From the NCBI RefSeq assembly GCF_015500095.1, contig NZ_CP062983.1, positions 620,001 through 684,000 of the forward strand: a DNA stretch of 64,000 nucleotides, given 5' to 3'. Origin of the DNA: Phototrophicus methaneseepsis (GTDB lineage Bacteria; Chloroflexota; Anaerolineae; Aggregatilineales; Phototrophicaceae). The position numbers were made by a program, and so were the translations under genes. The notes beneath the pieces are model-generated. The model was not told the origin of the DNA. It searched no databases and saw only the letters and a list, made by a program, of their open reading frames with translations. This document shows positions 26,026-36,209 of the stretch, piece by piece (positions within the stretch are counted from its first letter, which is position 1; every line of letters begins with the position of its first letter).

Positions 26026-28680
26026 ATGCAAGGCTTAGCGCTCTCGCCGACACCCTTTATCGGTCGCTCAGAGGAAGTCGATGAAATCAGTTTGCTGCTG
26101 GATGACCCTTCCTGCCGCTTATTGACGTTGGTTGGCCCTGGCGGCATTGGTAAGACGCGTCTGGCAACAGAGATTGCCCTCCGCAAAGAAGCCGCCTTCT
26201 CCGATGGGATTTACTTCGTCTCGCTGACGCCGATCAGCCAGGCAGAAGACTTGCTAACGACCATTGCAGAAGCAATGCCGTTTCACTTTCAGCAAGATCA
26301 TCGCACGCCGCGAGAGCAATTTTTCGATTACTTGAATGAAAAAAATGCCAAGTCCGTCTTGTTGATCCTGGATAATTTTGAGCATCTTTTAGCGGGTGTC
26401 GAACTCATTTCCGACGTGTTAACAGCCACGACGAACTTCAAAATTCTGGTTACATCGCGCGAGACGCTTAACCTACAAGAAGAATGGGTGCGGCAAATCG
26501 GCGGGATGGCTTACCCCCAACATCACAACGGCAAGCCGCTGGAAGATTACAGCGCGGTTCAGCTCTTCCTGGACCGGGCACGACGCATCCGAGGCGACTT
26601 TGATCTCTCCGCGGATATGGCCGATGTCGTGCGCATCTGCCAACTGGTGGAAGGCATGCCCCTGGCGATTGAACTGGCGGCAGGCTGGTTAAAGACGTTG
26701 CAGCCCGCTGATATTGCCCAGGAGATCCAACGTAACCAGGATATTCTGGCGACACGCTCCCGCAATCTACCGGAGCGGCATCGCAGCATCCGGTCTGTGT
26801 TCACCCATTCGTGGGAACTCCTCTCTGAAAAAGAGCGAGAAGTCTTCCAGAAGTTGTCCATTTTCCGGGGTGGGTTTACGCGAGAAGCCGCCAAAGTCGT
26901 CGCGGGGGCCTCTCTTAATATCCTCGCGGGGCTGGTAGATAAATCCCTGGTCCGCTTGAACGCCGCAGGTCGTTATGATGTGCATGAGCTTTTGCGCCAG
27001 TATGGTGTGGAACAAATGCATGTCGCCAACCAGGCTACGGCTATTCAACAACTCTATATCGACTACTATCTTCATATGCTGCGCGACCTTGAAACTAGGA
27101 TCAAAGGCCATGGACAGTTAGAAGCGCTGGATACCATCCAGGCCGATTTTGAGAACCTGCGCAATGCCTGGTTGTGGGCGGCCCAGCAAAAGCAGTACGC
27201 GGCTTTAGGTGCGGCTGTCGAAAGCCTGAACTTTTTCGCGGATATGCGCGGGCGCTATCATGAAATTGTCACCCTGCTGCGTGCCGCCCTGGACCAGTTC
27301 CCATCCACGCCAGATATGGCGACAAAAGCCATTCAGTGCCGTTTACAATCGCGGCTGATTCGCCTGGTGCTGCTAGGGAATATGCGCATTGATTTCGATA
27401 TTCGTTCCGAGATTGATACCTGCGTGCAGGTCGCACGCCAGCAAGAAGACCCAGCTGAAATCGCCTTTTGCTTGTTCATATCCGCGATCACCGCTGTCTG
27501 GGAAGAAAATGCCCATGGCGTCTATACAAGTGCCCAAGCGGAGGACTTTTTCCAGGAAAGCTATGCTATCTTCCAGGAGCTTGACGACACATTTTACCGG
27601 GCCGATTTATTGAGCTGGTTAGGTTCCGTCACCACCGATAAAGGCGAGATCATCCCCTGGGATGAGCTGCTCAATCCCAGTTTGGCGCTGCGTAAGGAAA
27701 TTGGTGATCGTAATGGCATCGCCTGGATTACGCTCAATCTCGCGGACATGATGCTGGGCAAGGGGAATTACGTCGCGTGCGAGCGCTATGCTCAGGAATC
27801 CCTGGCCCTGATGCACGAAATCGGCAGCCTGAAAGGCATCTTGCAGTCGATGTTCAAGCTCGCACAGACGGCCATGCTAAAAGGTGACCTGCAGAAAGCG
27901 CGCACACTGGCGGAAGATATGCGCGACCTGGCAGACGAAACCAACAGCCTGGGCGGTACCGTGCTCTCTGTGGGCCTGCTCGCTTTTCTCATCTGTGTGA
28001 TGGAAGAAGATTATGCCGAAGCGGCTGCCCTGGCCCAGAAAAACAGTATTATCTCTCAGGAATCGTTCTTCGGCGGTCATGATGATATGGGGGCCTATTG
28101 GGGCCAGCCCACAGCCGATTGTGGTATGGGCCATTACGAAGCTGCCCGCTCAGGTTACGAAGCCCTATTCTCTGAGCGCTATGATGACCTTGGACCGGCT
28201 ACCCTGTGCCTGATTATTGAATCAGCGGCCTGTGCGCATGCTATGGACTGGCAAACTGCTGCTGAATGGTTGGGATTAGCCCTGCGTCAGCCAAGATGGG
28301 CGAACGGCTGGGCATATCACTGGCCCCTTGTCACGAGGCTGCGCGACGAACTCGTACATGAGTTAGGCGAAGAAGCCTATCAGGCGGCCAGCGAGCGCGA
28401 TGTCCTGGACCTGGAGACCGTGATCAAGTCTATCCTGGACGAAGCCAACATCAGCAAACCCCACGCTAAAGCCAGATATGCGCTCCTGGAGCCGCTCAGC
28501 GACCGCGAACTGGAAGTCCTCCAACTGGTTGCGGAAGGCCTTTCTAACCGCGAAATTGCCGAACGCCTTGTTCTCTCCACGGGGACAGTCAAAGTTCACA
28601 CGCGCAATATTTATGGCAAGCTCAGCGTCAACAACCGGACGCAAGCCGTCATGCGGGCAACGGAGATGAACCTGCTATAA
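26026..28680 (+). CDS. STAND ATPase / LuxR-type transcriptional regulator (MalT-like architecture)
   Basis: An 884-residue regulator. Order: P-loop NTPase of the STAND class (Walker [10 protein letters not shown] at about 37-45, Walker [12 protein letters not shown] at about 110, SREx-like TSRETL), and a winged-helix region ([20 protein letters not shown]). A long TPR-like helical part (about 340-780) follows, then a C-terminal LuxR HTH ([40 protein letters not shown]). Such proteins bind an inducer or partner through the repeats and activate transcription after ATP-driven oligomerisation. ATG 26026 has AGGA at 8 nt. It follows the permease operon and may control it; no target site was identified. 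Confidence 0.93.
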   Translation: MQGLALSPTPFIGRSEEVDEISLLLDDPSCRLLTLVGPGGIGKTRLATEIALRKEAAFSDGIYFVSLTPISQAEDLLTTIAEAMPFHFQQDHRTPREQFFDYLNEKNAKSVLLILDNFEHLLAGVELISDVLTATTNFKILVTSRETLNLQEEWVRQIGGMAYPQHHNGKPLEDYSAVQLFLDRARRIRGDFDLSADMADVVRICQLVEGMPLAIELAAGWLKTLQPADIAQEIQRNQDILATRSRNLPERHRSIRSVFTHSWELLSEKEREVFQKLSIFRGGFTREAAKVVAGASLNILAGLVDKSLVRLNAAGRYDVHELLRQYGVEQMHVANQATAIQQLYIDYYLHMLRDLETRIKGHGQLEALDTIQADFENLRNAWLWAAQQKQYAALGAAVESLNFFADMRGRYHEIVTLLRAALDQFPSTPDMATKAIQCRLQSRLIRLVLLGNMRIDFDIRSEIDTCVQVARQQEDPAEIAFCLFISAITAVWEENAHGVYTSAQAEDFFQESYAIFQELDDTFYRADLLSWLGSVTTDKGEIIPWDELLNPSLALRKEIGDRNGIAWITLNLADMMLGKGNYVACERYAQESLALMHEIGSLKGILQSMFKLAQTAMLKGDLQKARTLAEDMRDLADETNSLGGTVLSVGLLAFLICVMEEDYAEAAALAQKNSIISQESFFGGHDDMGAYWGQPTADCGMGHYEAARSGYEALFSERYDDLGPATLCLIIESAACAHAMDWQTAAEWLGLALRQPRWANGWAYHWPLVTRLRDELVHELGEEAYQAASERDVLDLETVIKSILDEANISKPHAKARYALLEPLSDRELEVLQLVAEGLSNREIAERLVLSTGTVKVHTRNIYGKLSVNNRTQAVMRATEMNLL

Positions 28681-28700
28681 GGTCCGTTAAGGACCTTATA
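28676..28700 (+). other. Stem-loop overlapping the stop codon
   Basis: TATAAGGTCC pairs perfectly with GGACCTTATA around a 5-nt loop. It begins within the last codons of the STAND/LuxR gene. No long T-tract follows, so it is a terminator or 3' stabiliser of moderate likelihood. Confidence 0.6.
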
Positions 28701-28732
28701 TGGCCCGTAAATACCCCTTTTATCACCTGGAA

Positions 28733-28760
28733 TACCACTTTTGGTAGATGCGACTACCAC
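28733..28760. repeat. Competing inverted repeats upstream of small gene
   Basis: TACCA (28733-28737), TGGTAG (28742-28747) and CTACCA (28754-28759). The middle element can pair with either neighbour, giving two exclusive hairpins or, as DNA, a cluster of regulator half-sites. It precedes the gene at 28808; a possible -10 (TATGAT or GATAAT) lies near 28773-28779. Confidence 0.45.
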
Positions 28761-28807
28761 CGTTTGTGCCCTATGATAATGTCATCAATGAGCGATAGGG
28801 GCATAAC

Positions 28808-29083
28808 ATGAAAAATATACTGTCGAAGCTAGATCGTATCGCTGAGAGCTGGATCAACGGGATGGATTCCCAACTACAGGAGCCAGTGGTTCGCTGTATG
28901 ACGGGTGATGTTTTCACAGATGGAACAACAGCACACAAGCCATCCGCTGTGCAAACCCATGCAGACCAGGCCGCACAAGACGCGACGAAACAAGTCACGA
29001 TGAACCAGGATGTCGTAGAGCAACCAGCCGCTACGGCACAATCCGCGCATCCGATGCACGCGATGCATCACGCATTTGAGTAA
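28808..29083 (+). CDS. Small hypothetical protein with His/Met-rich tail
   Basis: A 91-residue protein with no family I recognise. The N-terminus (MKNILSKLDRIAESWINGMD) looks amphipathic-helical and not like a signal peptide. The middle is Ala/Gln/Thr-rich and probably disordered. The C-terminus HPMHAMHHAFE concentrates His and Met and could bind metal. A good ribosome binding site (AGGGG, 6 nt) and an upstream -10-like element support it as a real gene. It may be cotranscribed with the next small gene. Function unknown. Confidence 0.6.
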   Translation: MKNILSKLDRIAESWINGMDSQLQEPVVRCMTGDVFTDGTTAHKPSAVQTHADQAAQDATKQVTMNQDVVEQPAATAQSAHPMHAMHHAFE

Positions 29084-29110
29084 TACACATTTGAGTAGCC
29101 TGCTTTCAAT

Positions 29111-29140
29111 AGCACGCTTAGAAGCACGTTTAGAAGCACG
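29111..29140 (+). repeat. Short tandem repeat (12-bp unit)
   Basis: AGCACGCTTAGA, AGCACGTTTAGA and a third partial AGCACG follow directly, between the two small genes. The preceding stretch also repeats CATTTGAGTA twice. Probably replication slippage; no function evident. Confidence 0.6.
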
Positions 29141-29164
29141 GCTTTGAGTCACCAGGAGCTAAAA

Positions 29165-29332
29165 ATGGATCCGTTCACAATTCAACAAATGGCCCTTCTG
29201 CGCCAGCAAGCGTTACTGGCCTGGGCGGAAGAACAAGATAGAGTGCCGCACAAGCCCACACATGGATTAAGGGCAATGTTCCGCAAGGAACCTAAACAAA
29301 AGCAGCACCTCGATAACGCATTGTGTGAATAA
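29165..29332 (+). CDS. Small hypothetical protein
   Basis: A 55-residue protein, MDPFTIQQMALLRQQALLAW at its N-terminus, then a basic stretch (LRAMFRKEPKQKQ). ATG 29165 has AGGAG at 8 nt, better than the in-frame start 21 nt upstream. The sequence suggests one amphipathic helix with a charged tail and no membrane span. I do not recognise it. It lies 81 nt after the His/Met-rich small gene and ends before a strong terminator-like hairpin. Confidence 0.5.
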   Translation: MDPFTIQQMALLRQQALLAWAEEQDRVPHKPTHGLRAMFRKEPKQKQHLDNALCE

Positions 29333-29350
29333 CACCTTCCGTATGACCTT

Positions 29351-29421
29351 GGGAGGTCTGACTAGCCTCCCCATCAGGAAGTTGCCAGCCATACAGCTTG
29401 CATGTGCTGTATGGCTGGCAA
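29351..29421. terminator. Double hairpin between convergent genes
   Basis: GGGAGG/CCTCCC (29351-29371), then a perfect 16-bp stem TTGCCAGCCATACAGC/GCTGTATGGCTGGCAA with an 8-nt loop (29382-29421). It separates the small gene unit from the converging FAD-oxidoreductase operon. There is no T-tract, but the stem is strong enough to block either transcript. Confidence 0.65.
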
Positions 29422-29448
29422 ACAAACACCTTCACGTCATTTCAAGCA

Positions 29449-31056
29449 TTATCTGGCTGTGATGCGCGCATATTCCGGCCATTCCAGATCATAACCTGGG
29501 TAGCGCGTCAACACACTCTGGAAATCTTGTAGATGCGCTTCGTCATTACGAACTTGCCTCGGCGTCAAATCTTTTTCCAGGCAGTAAGCTGCCAGGGTCC
29601 CCACAGCCTCACCGATAGCCCATTCCACCGGATGCAGTCGATAACAACCATTTGTGATATGCGTCGTGCCGATGTTCTTACAGGCGGGCAGCATATTCTC
29701 CACACGGACCGGGATCAGCGCGCCTAAAGGCACCTGGAAGGGATAGCTGCTGATGTCGATATACGTACGCGGGGCTGTACTGGGATGCAGGTCAATTCGG
29801 TAGCTGCCCAGGCCGACGCTATCCGCGAAGCGCTCCGCGCCAACCAGTCCTTCACGCGCTTTAACGCCGACATGCTGCTCCAGGACAGTGAACTCAGCCT
29901 GAATACGGCGAGACTCGCGCACATAGACATACTTGGCGAGGCCATCATCGCTCCCAAGCACATCGCCCCTCAGCCGCAAGCCTGGATAGCCATTGCCCCC
30001 ATCATGACGTGGCGCTTCTGTCTGCATCCAGTACAACAGCGAGAGGCTGAGTTGCTGAGAAGCACGCAGATTTTTCTGTTTTTCTTCTTCAGAGACGCCG
30101 ACAATCGGCCCAAGCCAATAATCAATCTGCGGCCAGTTCACCATGGTGATGTCGCTGGGGAAAGCCCCATCAACATACTGGCAGCGGTCAAAGATGCGCC
30201 GATAAAACCAGAATGAGTTGCCAACACGGTTGTTCCAGGTGGTGTTATCGGATTCAAAGATAGCCTGATAGCGCGGTTGCAATGTAAACGGATTGACGTC
30301 ATACCAACTGAGCTGCTTACCGGGCCAGAAATCCGCCTGATAACTTTGCCAGAAGTCGTAATCTTCCGGCTTGTCGATGGTGTGATCTTCCCCTGGCAGA
30401 TAGTCCATGGCGAAGCACCAGGAAATGGCTTGCTGATCCATCGGGTTGGCATCACCTGGCAGCGCGTGCAATTCGCCCGTCTGGGATTGGCTCTCCGCGC
30501 CGATAACATGCTCTACGTTGCCCAATTCCAGCAAATCGCCCAGTTCGGTCGCATCAATGATGTATGGGGCGTGCAGGACGACTTGCTCTTCCGTGCGCTT
30601 GTTGACGACTGTCACCGAGCGGAAGTGATCGCCATCTGTCTCGACGGCAACAGGGACGTGCTCCAGCAAAATTTCGATCTGCAAGCTAGAGCGATAGGGG
30701 GCCAGCATGCCTTCCAGCACAGCCAGACCAGCCCGCGGCTCATGGCACAGGCGGCTGACGAAGCCGTTACCAGGGTTCAGGAGGCTATCATCACGGACTT
30801 CTGGGCGCATCGGATAATAGTTACGATAATAATCGCGGATGCCCTCACGCAGCAGGCGATAGGTCGGCGTACTCCCTGTGGAATCAACCCAGGGGTGCTC
30901 ATCCGGGGGAACGCCCTGCGCGGTGAGCTGGCCGCCAATCCAATCCGTTTCTTCTGTCATGATGACTTTTTTACCGAGTTTAGCGGCGGCCAATGCGGCA
31001 GCCACACCACCCAGGCCACCACCAATAATCAGGATGTCGGTCTGTTTTTCTTTCAT
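29449..31056 (-). CDS. FAD-dependent oxidoreductase (PF12831-like), copy 1
   Basis: A 535-residue flavoprotein. The N-terminal dinucleotide-binding motif [20 protein letters not shown] and the [10 protein letters not shown] segment identify the FAD_oxidored family. The C-terminal [16 protein letters not shown] block is also typical. There is no signal peptide, so it acts in the cytoplasm. ATG 31056 follows AAAAGGAC; an in-frame TTG at 31065 is less likely. It is the last gene of the LacI-led CUT1 operon and a close paralogue of its upstream neighbour. A role in oxidising the imported sugar or a derivative is inferred from position only; the reaction is unknown. Confidence 0.88.
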   Translation of the reverse strand: MKEKQTDILIIGGGLGGVAAALAAAKLGKKVIMTEETDWIGGQLTAQGVPPDEHPWVDSTGSTPTYRLLREGIRDYYRNYYPMRPEVRDDSLLNPGNGFVSRLCHEPRAGLAVLEGMLAPYRSSLQIEILLEHVPVAVETDGDHFRSVTVVNKRTEEQVVLHAPYIIDATELGDLLELGNVEHVIGAESQSQTGELHALPGDANPMDQQAISWCFAMDYLPGEDHTIDKPEDYDFWQSYQADFWPGKQLSWYDVNPFTLQPRYQAIFESDNTTWNNRVGNSFWFYRRIFDRCQYVDGAFPSDITMVNWPQIDYWLGPIVGVSEEEKQKNLRASQQLSLSLLYWMQTEAPRHDGGNGYPGLRLRGDVLGSDDGLAKYVYVRESRRIQAEFTVLEQHVGVKAREGLVGAERFADSVGLGSYRIDLHPSTAPRTYIDISSYPFQVPLGALIPVRVENMLPACKNIGTTHITNGCYRLHPVEWAIGEAVGTLAAYCLEKDLTPRQVRNDEAHLQDFQSVLTRYPGYDLEWPEYARITAR

Positions 31057-31077
31057 GCGAATCAAGTCCTTTTGAGT

Positions 31078-32682
31078 TTAGCGCTGAATGCCCCGCGCAT
31101 AGGCCGGCCATTCCAGTACGAAGCCGAGCTTGTCCGTTAAAATGTGCTGGAAATCTGCTAACAGCGTCGTGTCGTTCCTGACCTGACGCGGTTTTTTATC
31201 ATGATTCAGGCAGTAAGCCGCCAATGCGCCCGCGGCTTCGCCAATATTCCATTCCACTGGGTGCAGCCGATAGCAGCCGTTTGTGATATGCGTCGTGCCA
31301 ATATTCTTACAGGCTGGCAGCAAGTTGTTCACCCGCACAGGGATAAGCGCCCCCAGCGGCACCTGGAAGGGATAATTACTGATGTCGATATAATTGCGCT
31401 GGGCAGTGCTCATATGCAGATCAATGCGATAGCTCCCCACGCCGACGCTATCCGCGAACGGCTCTGCACAATGCTGGCCTTGGCGCGCTTCCACACCGAT
31501 ATGATTTTCTGTGATGGTTAGCTCCGATTGGATGCGCCGTGCTTCACGGATATAGGCTTCTTTCGCCAGCCCATGTTCTGTACCCGTGACATCTCCCCGT
31601 AAGCGCAGCCCAGGGTAGCCATAGCCGCCATCATGGCGGGGGGCATCCGTCTGCATCCAATACAGCATAGAGAGGCTGAGCTGCATCGCACCGCGCAGAT
31701 GCTGGGCTTTTTCTTCTTCTGAGACGCCGAGTAGAGGGCCAACGAAATAATCAATCTGCGGCCAGTTCACCAGCGTGATGTCGCTGGGGAATGTGCCCTG
31801 TGGATAGTGGCCTTTGTAGAGAATACGCCGGAATTCCCAACGGGTGAAGTTATCGCGCCCATCTGGTGATGCTTCTGTATCGAACAAGCCCTTATAACGC
31901 GATTTGAGGGTGTGTGGGTAGACATCGTACCAGCTCAAGAATTTATCCGGCCAGAAATCCGGTTGATACGTCCGCCAGAAATCATAATCTTCCGGCTTGT
32001 CGATGGTGTGATCTTCACCGGGCAGATAGTCCATGGCGAAGCACCAGCTCACAGCCTGCTGGTCGAGGGGGTCCGGGTCGCCTGCCAGGGCGTGAGGTTC
32101 GCCCGTCTGGGCCTGGCTCTCTGCGCCGATGATGTACTCAACCTGCCCCAATTCCAGCAGATCGCCCAGTTCGCTCGCATCCAGCACATAGGGTGCCTGG
32201 ATGACCATTTCTTCACCTGTTTTCTGGTTGATGACCGTCACAGCGCGAACGTCGTCACCGTCCATCTCAACTTTCGTCGGACGGTGCTCCAGCAGGATTT
32301 CGAGCTGGTGGCTGGTCTGGTAAGGGGCCAACATCGCCTGCATAGCCGCTAACGCAACGCGCGGCTCATGGCACAGGCGGCTGACTAATCCCAGACCTGG
32401 ATTCAACAGATCATTCTGGCGTGCGGCTTCCGTCAGTGGATAGTACTGGCGATAGTAAGACCGCACGGTCTGCGCAAAGTGGCGATAACTGGCAGTGCAA
32501 CCCGTCGATTCAATCCATGGGTGTTCATCGGGTGGCACTGCCTGCGACGTCAACTGGCCGCCAATCCAGTCTGTTGGCTCCGTCAGGATGACCTGACGCC
32601 CCATGCGCAGGGCTGCCAGGGCCGCAGCGACGCCGCCCAGCCCACCGCCAACAATCAAAATTTCGGTCGTTTTCTCTTGCAT
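31078..32682 (-). CDS. FAD-dependent oxidoreductase (PF12831-like), copy 2
   Basis: A 534-residue flavoprotein, collinear with the downstream copy over its whole length (shared blocks such as [17 protein letters not shown] and [16 protein letters not shown]). The FAD-binding motif [20 protein letters not shown] lies at residues about 11-30. The two genes, 21 nt apart, look like an old tandem duplication that has diverged in the middle part (about residues 240-300). It starts 7 nt after the MalG-like gene, so it belongs to the transport operon. The pair might form a heterodimer or act on two related substrates (inference). Confidence 0.88.
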   Translation of the reverse strand: MQEKTTEILIVGGGLGGVAAALAALRMGRQVILTEPTDWIGGQLTSQAVPPDEHPWIESTGCTASYRHFAQTVRSYYRQYYPLTEAARQNDLLNPGLGLVSRLCHEPRVALAAMQAMLAPYQTSHQLEILLEHRPTKVEMDGDDVRAVTVINQKTGEEMVIQAPYVLDASELGDLLELGQVEYIIGAESQAQTGEPHALAGDPDPLDQQAVSWCFAMDYLPGEDHTIDKPEDYDFWRTYQPDFWPDKFLSWYDVYPHTLKSRYKGLFDTEASPDGRDNFTRWEFRRILYKGHYPQGTFPSDITLVNWPQIDYFVGPLLGVSEEEKAQHLRGAMQLSLSMLYWMQTDAPRHDGGYGYPGLRLRGDVTGTEHGLAKEAYIREARRIQSELTITENHIGVEARQGQHCAEPFADSVGVGSYRIDLHMSTAQRNYIDISNYPFQVPLGALIPVRVNNLLPACKNIGTTHITNGCYRLHPVEWNIGEAAGALAAYCLNHDKKPRQVRNDTTLLADFQHILTDKLGFVLEWPAYARGIQR

Positions 32683-32689
32683 GCTCGGG

Positions 32690-33547
32690 TTAGCCTTTCA
32701 AGCCGGAGACAGTGACACCCTGGACCATATAGCGCTGACCGATAGCGAAGATCGCCAGCATAGGCAGCAGCATAAACACGGACATGACCATCATCATGGG
32801 TAAGGAGCTGGCCTCGCCTTCAAAGCCTTGTAAGCCGTTCAGGCCCAGCGCCATCGTCCATTTGCTCTGGTCACTCCCCAGGTAAATAAGCGGATTCAAG
32901 AAATCATTCCAGGCGAACTGGAAGGAGAAAATCGCCATGGTAGCCAATACCGGCTTGGAATTCGGCAGCGCCATACGCCACCACAGGCCAATCTCGGAAG
33001 TCCCATCAATCCGTGCAGCATCGAAGATTTCAGACGGCAGCCCACGGAAGAACTGGCGATATAAGAAGATATAAAACGCGTTATGGCCCAACAAACGCGG
33101 CACGACGAGCGGTAAAAAGGTCCCCACCCATCCCAAACGGTCGAAGAGCACAAACAGCGGGATAATCTGCACCACATAGGGCAGCATCATCGTGCCGATC
33201 AGTATCAAGAACAGCACATTGCGGCCGGGGAAGTTAATCCGTGCGAAGGCATAGCCAGCCAGCGAGCACGTGACGAGGCCGCCGAAGACCGACGCAATGA
33301 CGATAATCATCGTGTTCTTGAAGTACAGGAAAACAGGCGCGATATCGAAGATTTCCTGGTAGTTTGACCATGCAACCTGATCAGGAATGAGCTGTACCGA
33401 CCGCATCGTAACCTGATCCGGCGTCTTCAGCGATGTGGAGAACGTCCATACCAACGGGAAGAGCACCACAAGGCCGCCTGCAATCAACAGGCCATAAATC
33501 AGGCTCTGACGCGACCAGCGAGAAACTTTACTTTCAGTGACATACAT
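32690..33547 (-). CDS. CUT1-type sugar ABC transporter permease (MalG-like)
   Basis: A 285-residue permease with six predicted membrane segments and the EAA loop [20 protein letters not shown]. The C-terminus ends in VSGLKG, normal for MalG-type proteins. The start follows GGGAG at 9 nt. It lies 14 nt after the MalF-like gene and 7 nt before the FAD oxidoreductase genes. The importer has no ATPase gene in its operon. Confidence 0.93.
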   Translation of the reverse strand: MYVTESKVSRWSRQSLIYGLLIAGGLVVLFPLVWTFSTSLKTPDQVTMRSVQLIPDQVAWSNYQEIFDIAPVFLYFKNTMIIVIASVFGGLVTCSLAGYAFARINFPGRNVLFLILIGTMMLPYVVQIIPLFVLFDRLGWVGTFLPLVVPRLLGHNAFYIFLYRQFFRGLPSEIFDAARIDGTSEIGLWWRMALPNSKPVLATMAIFSFQFAWNDFLNPLIYLGSDQSKWTMALGLNGLQGFEGEASSLPMMMVMSVFMLLPMLAIFAIGQRYMVQGVTVSGLKG

Positions 33548-33561
33548 CGTGATTCACTCCC

Positions 33562-34524
33562 TTATTCATCACCGTAGTAGACCCAGCGATTGGACGACCA
33601 CATCATCACGGCGTTGACGAGGAACATCGCGATGAACAGCACCAGCGAAAGCGCTGCCGCATAGCCCATCTGGAAGTAACGGAACGCGTTGTTATAGGTG
33701 TGCATCATGTAGAACAAGCCGGATTGCAGCGCGCCACCATTGGCACCTAACATAATGAAGGCCGTCGCAAAGACCTGGAAGCTCGCAATCAGGCCAACCA
33801 GCATATTGAAGAAAATCGTCGGCGTCATCAGGGGGATGGTGACATAACGCAGCCGTGCGAACAGGCCGCCGCCATCAATCGAAACAGCTTCGTACAGATG
33901 CGCGGGGATACCTTGCAGCGCCGCCAAAAAGACGATCATCTGCGACCCAAAGCCCCACAGGCCAACCAGCACCAAGGTGAGCTTGATGTAATCCGGGTTC
34001 GTTAGCCAGCGAATAGGCTGGATGCCCACTGCATAAAGCAGTTGATTGACAGCCCCAGACCGCGCATTGAACATCCACAAGAAGATGACGGATGCGGCGA
34101 CGATTGGGATCACCGAAGGGATGTAATAAATCGTGCGGAACAAGCCCATCATACGAATATTGGTATTCAAGAGCAGGGCAATGCCAAACGAGAGCAAGAG
34201 GGTCAGCGGCACACTGAGCACAATGTAATAAACTGTGTTGCCGATGCTCTTGATGAATAACTCATCTTCTGTGAACATCTTGACGTAGTTATCTAGGCCG
34301 ACCCAATTGGCATTTTCAACAGGGCCGACGGCGTAATCGGTTGAGCCAAGGTAGATGTTCGCTACCAGGGGGAAGGCATCAAACCAGATCATGCCAATAA
34401 ACCAGGGCAATATGAATAAATAACCAACCCAGCTACCCCGGCTAAACAGCAATCTCTTCAGAGATTGGCTGATAGGCGAAGGATGTTCTTGCGAATTGGC
34501 GTTTGAAACAACTGTTGTGTCCAT
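33562..34524 (-). CDS. CUT1-type sugar ABC transporter permease (MalF-like)
   Basis: A 320-residue permease with six predicted segments and the EAA loop EAVSIDGGGLFARLRYVTIP, in which the usual second Ala is Val. I chose ATG 34524 (MDTTVVSN) because GGAG lies 6 nt upstream; an ATG at 34536 and a TTG at 34539 are also in frame. It forms the pore with the MalG-like subunit and follows the binding-protein gene after a spacer that carries a strong hairpin. Confidence 0.92.
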   Translation of the reverse strand: MDTTVVSNANSQEHPSPISQSLKRLLFSRGSWVGYLFILPWFIGMIWFDAFPLVANIYLGSTDYAVGPVENANWVGLDNYVKMFTEDELFIKSIGNTVYYIVLSVPLTLLLSFGIALLLNTNIRMMGLFRTIYYIPSVIPIVAASVIFLWMFNARSGAVNQLLYAVGIQPIRWLTNPDYIKLTLVLVGLWGFGSQMIVFLAALQGIPAHLYEAVSIDGGGLFARLRYVTIPLMTPTIFFNMLVGLIASFQVFATAFIMLGANGGALQSGLFYMMHTYNNAFRYFQMGYAAALSLVLFIAMFLVNAVMMWSSNRWVYYGDE

Positions 34525-34611
34525 AATGGACTCCATCAAGTAAACGCAGTTCTTTTCAAAGTATGTTGAGGTCTGAGCGTGACACGCCTAAAACGCGTCG
34601 CTCCTGGGATG

Positions 34612-34648
34612 TGGCTGGCTCGCCAACGGATCGCAAGCGAACCAGCCA
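34612..34648 (-). other. Intercistronic stem-loop after solute-binding protein gene
   Basis: TGGCTGGCTCGC pairs with GCGAACCAGCCA (12 bp, one G-T pair) around a 13-nt loop, 86 nt past the binding-protein stop codon. No T-run. It is the third example of the same arrangement in this window. Confidence 0.65.
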
Positions 34649-34734
34649 GATAGTGTGCGGGAAGGCCCGGCCATGCGCACCTGTGACAGCGCGCATCGAG
34701 CCTCGTATCATCTCCGATAATGACTTTGCAGGGG

Positions 34735-36120
34735 CTACTCGTTTGAGCTCCAGAAGTCATCCAGCAAAGCTTGTGCGTCGACTGCGGCTGAATCCAGGAC
34801 GGTAGCGGCGTCTGCACCGAAGAAAGCTTCTTCAACCGCACGGTTCAGGATATCGTTAATCTGGGCCTGGATTGGCGTAACCGGGACACTGACATCAATT
34901 GCCAGTGATTCCAGCACGGTATCCCAATACGGGTTGGCTTCATAGTAAGCTTCGCGCTCGTTGCAAGCTTTGATCGGTGACGGGCGGCCCTGTTCAAACA
35001 CGAAGTAACAGCCACCATCATCCGCCGTGGTCAGGTATTCCATGAATTCATAGGAGGCCTGCTTCTGGACGTCAGACTGATTCGTGGGGATGATGTAACC
35101 CCAGCTAAAGGCCAAGCCGGAAACACCCTGAGATTTCGCATCCGGGTTTTCGCCGTTATAAGGACGCAGCGCAATACCCCATGCATCTGTGTTTTCCCAC
35201 ATTTCCGGGTCTGTATTGGCGAGGTGCCCAAAGGCCGACACATTTTCGAAGACAATCGCGAGGTCTTCTGTGTAGAAGGGATTGTCTGCCGTGGTCAGGT
35301 CAGGGGTACCTGCCATGAATTCACGGACTGCTTCAATACCACCATCATAGGTATTCACGAAGTTCACCATCCACTCCAGCGTTTCCACGCCTTCCGGGCT
35401 GTTGAATGTGACGGTACGGCCATCTTCTGAGAAGAGGGTGCCATTGTTGGTATAGAGCCAGTAGGTGAATGGGGTATAGAGTTCGCTGGCATCGCCACCC
35501 AGGATGTTGACGCCAAACTTCATCAAGCCAAAGCCATCCGTCTCAGTGATTGCAGCTTCGACTTCTTCCAGGTCCTGCCAGGTCTGGGGTGGGTTTGCGG
35601 GGTCCAGACCAGCTTCTTCGAACATGGTCTTGTTATACAGGTAAAGCCCACTGATACCGCCTGCTGTTGGCAGTGGCATCGCATACAGTTCACCATTGAA
35701 GCGCTGGTTGTTAATTTCGCTCGCATAGAAGATTTCATCTGGATTGATACCGGATGCTGCGACGTAATCGTCAATCGGCTCCAGGAAACCCTGAAATGCG
35801 AACTGGTATGTCTCTACACGACCTGCCATAATGAGATTGGGTGGGTTGCTGCTTGCGACTGTCGTAGCGATAAGCTCTTCACGGTTGTCAAACGCCTGGA
35901 CAGAGTTTTCAACCGTGATATTGGGGCAAATCTCATTGAAATTTTCAATGACCTGATTCATCAGGGGTTCGCGGGTAGCGCCCCACCAGTTCATGAATGT
36001 GATGGTAACGTCTTCTCCACCTGCGCAACTGGCCTCATCCTGAGCCAACACACTACCAGAAACGCTGATTGCCAGAACGGCGATTAACGTGAAGATAAAG
36101 ACCTTCGCTTTAACTTTCAT
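34735..36120 (-). CDS. Extracellular sugar-binding protein of CUT1 ABC transporter
   Basis: Family 1 solute-binding protein, 461 residues. The signal peptide is MKVKAKVFIFTLIAVLAISV followed by SGSVLA, with cleavage probable before QDE and no lipobox. The mature part has the usual early pattern (VTITFMNWWGATREPLMNQV) and a C-terminal half typical of the fold. GGAG lies 6 nt before the start. It is the first transport gene after the LacI gene (89-nt gap) and feeds the permeases at 33562 and 32690. Its sugar is unknown; the FAD oxidoreductases and the divergent GH4 enzyme are the only hints. Confidence 0.93.
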   Translation of the reverse strand: MKVKAKVFIFTLIAVLAISVSGSVLAQDEASCAGGEDVTITFMNWWGATREPLMNQVIENFNEICPNITVENSVQAFDNREELIATTVASSNPPNLIMAGRVETYQFAFQGFLEPIDDYVAASGINPDEIFYASEINNQRFNGELYAMPLPTAGGISGLYLYNKTMFEEAGLDPANPPQTWQDLEEVEAAITETDGFGLMKFGVNILGGDASELYTPFTYWLYTNNGTLFSEDGRTVTFNSPEGVETLEWMVNFVNTYDGGIEAVREFMAGTPDLTTADNPFYTEDLAIVFENVSAFGHLANTDPEMWENTDAWGIALRPYNGENPDAKSQGVSGLAFSWGYIIPTNQSDVQKQASYEFMEYLTTADDGGCYFVFEQGRPSPIKACNEREAYYEANPYWDTVLESLAIDVSVPVTPIQAQINDILNRAVEEAFFGADAATVLDSAAVDAQALLDDFWSSNE

Positions 36121-36209
36121 CTGTCACTCCTAAAAACGATAATACTAGAGTAAATAGGCAGAGCACTATTATTTTTGTCCCTGGGTTATCCTTTCGCTTT
36201 CTGGACGAT

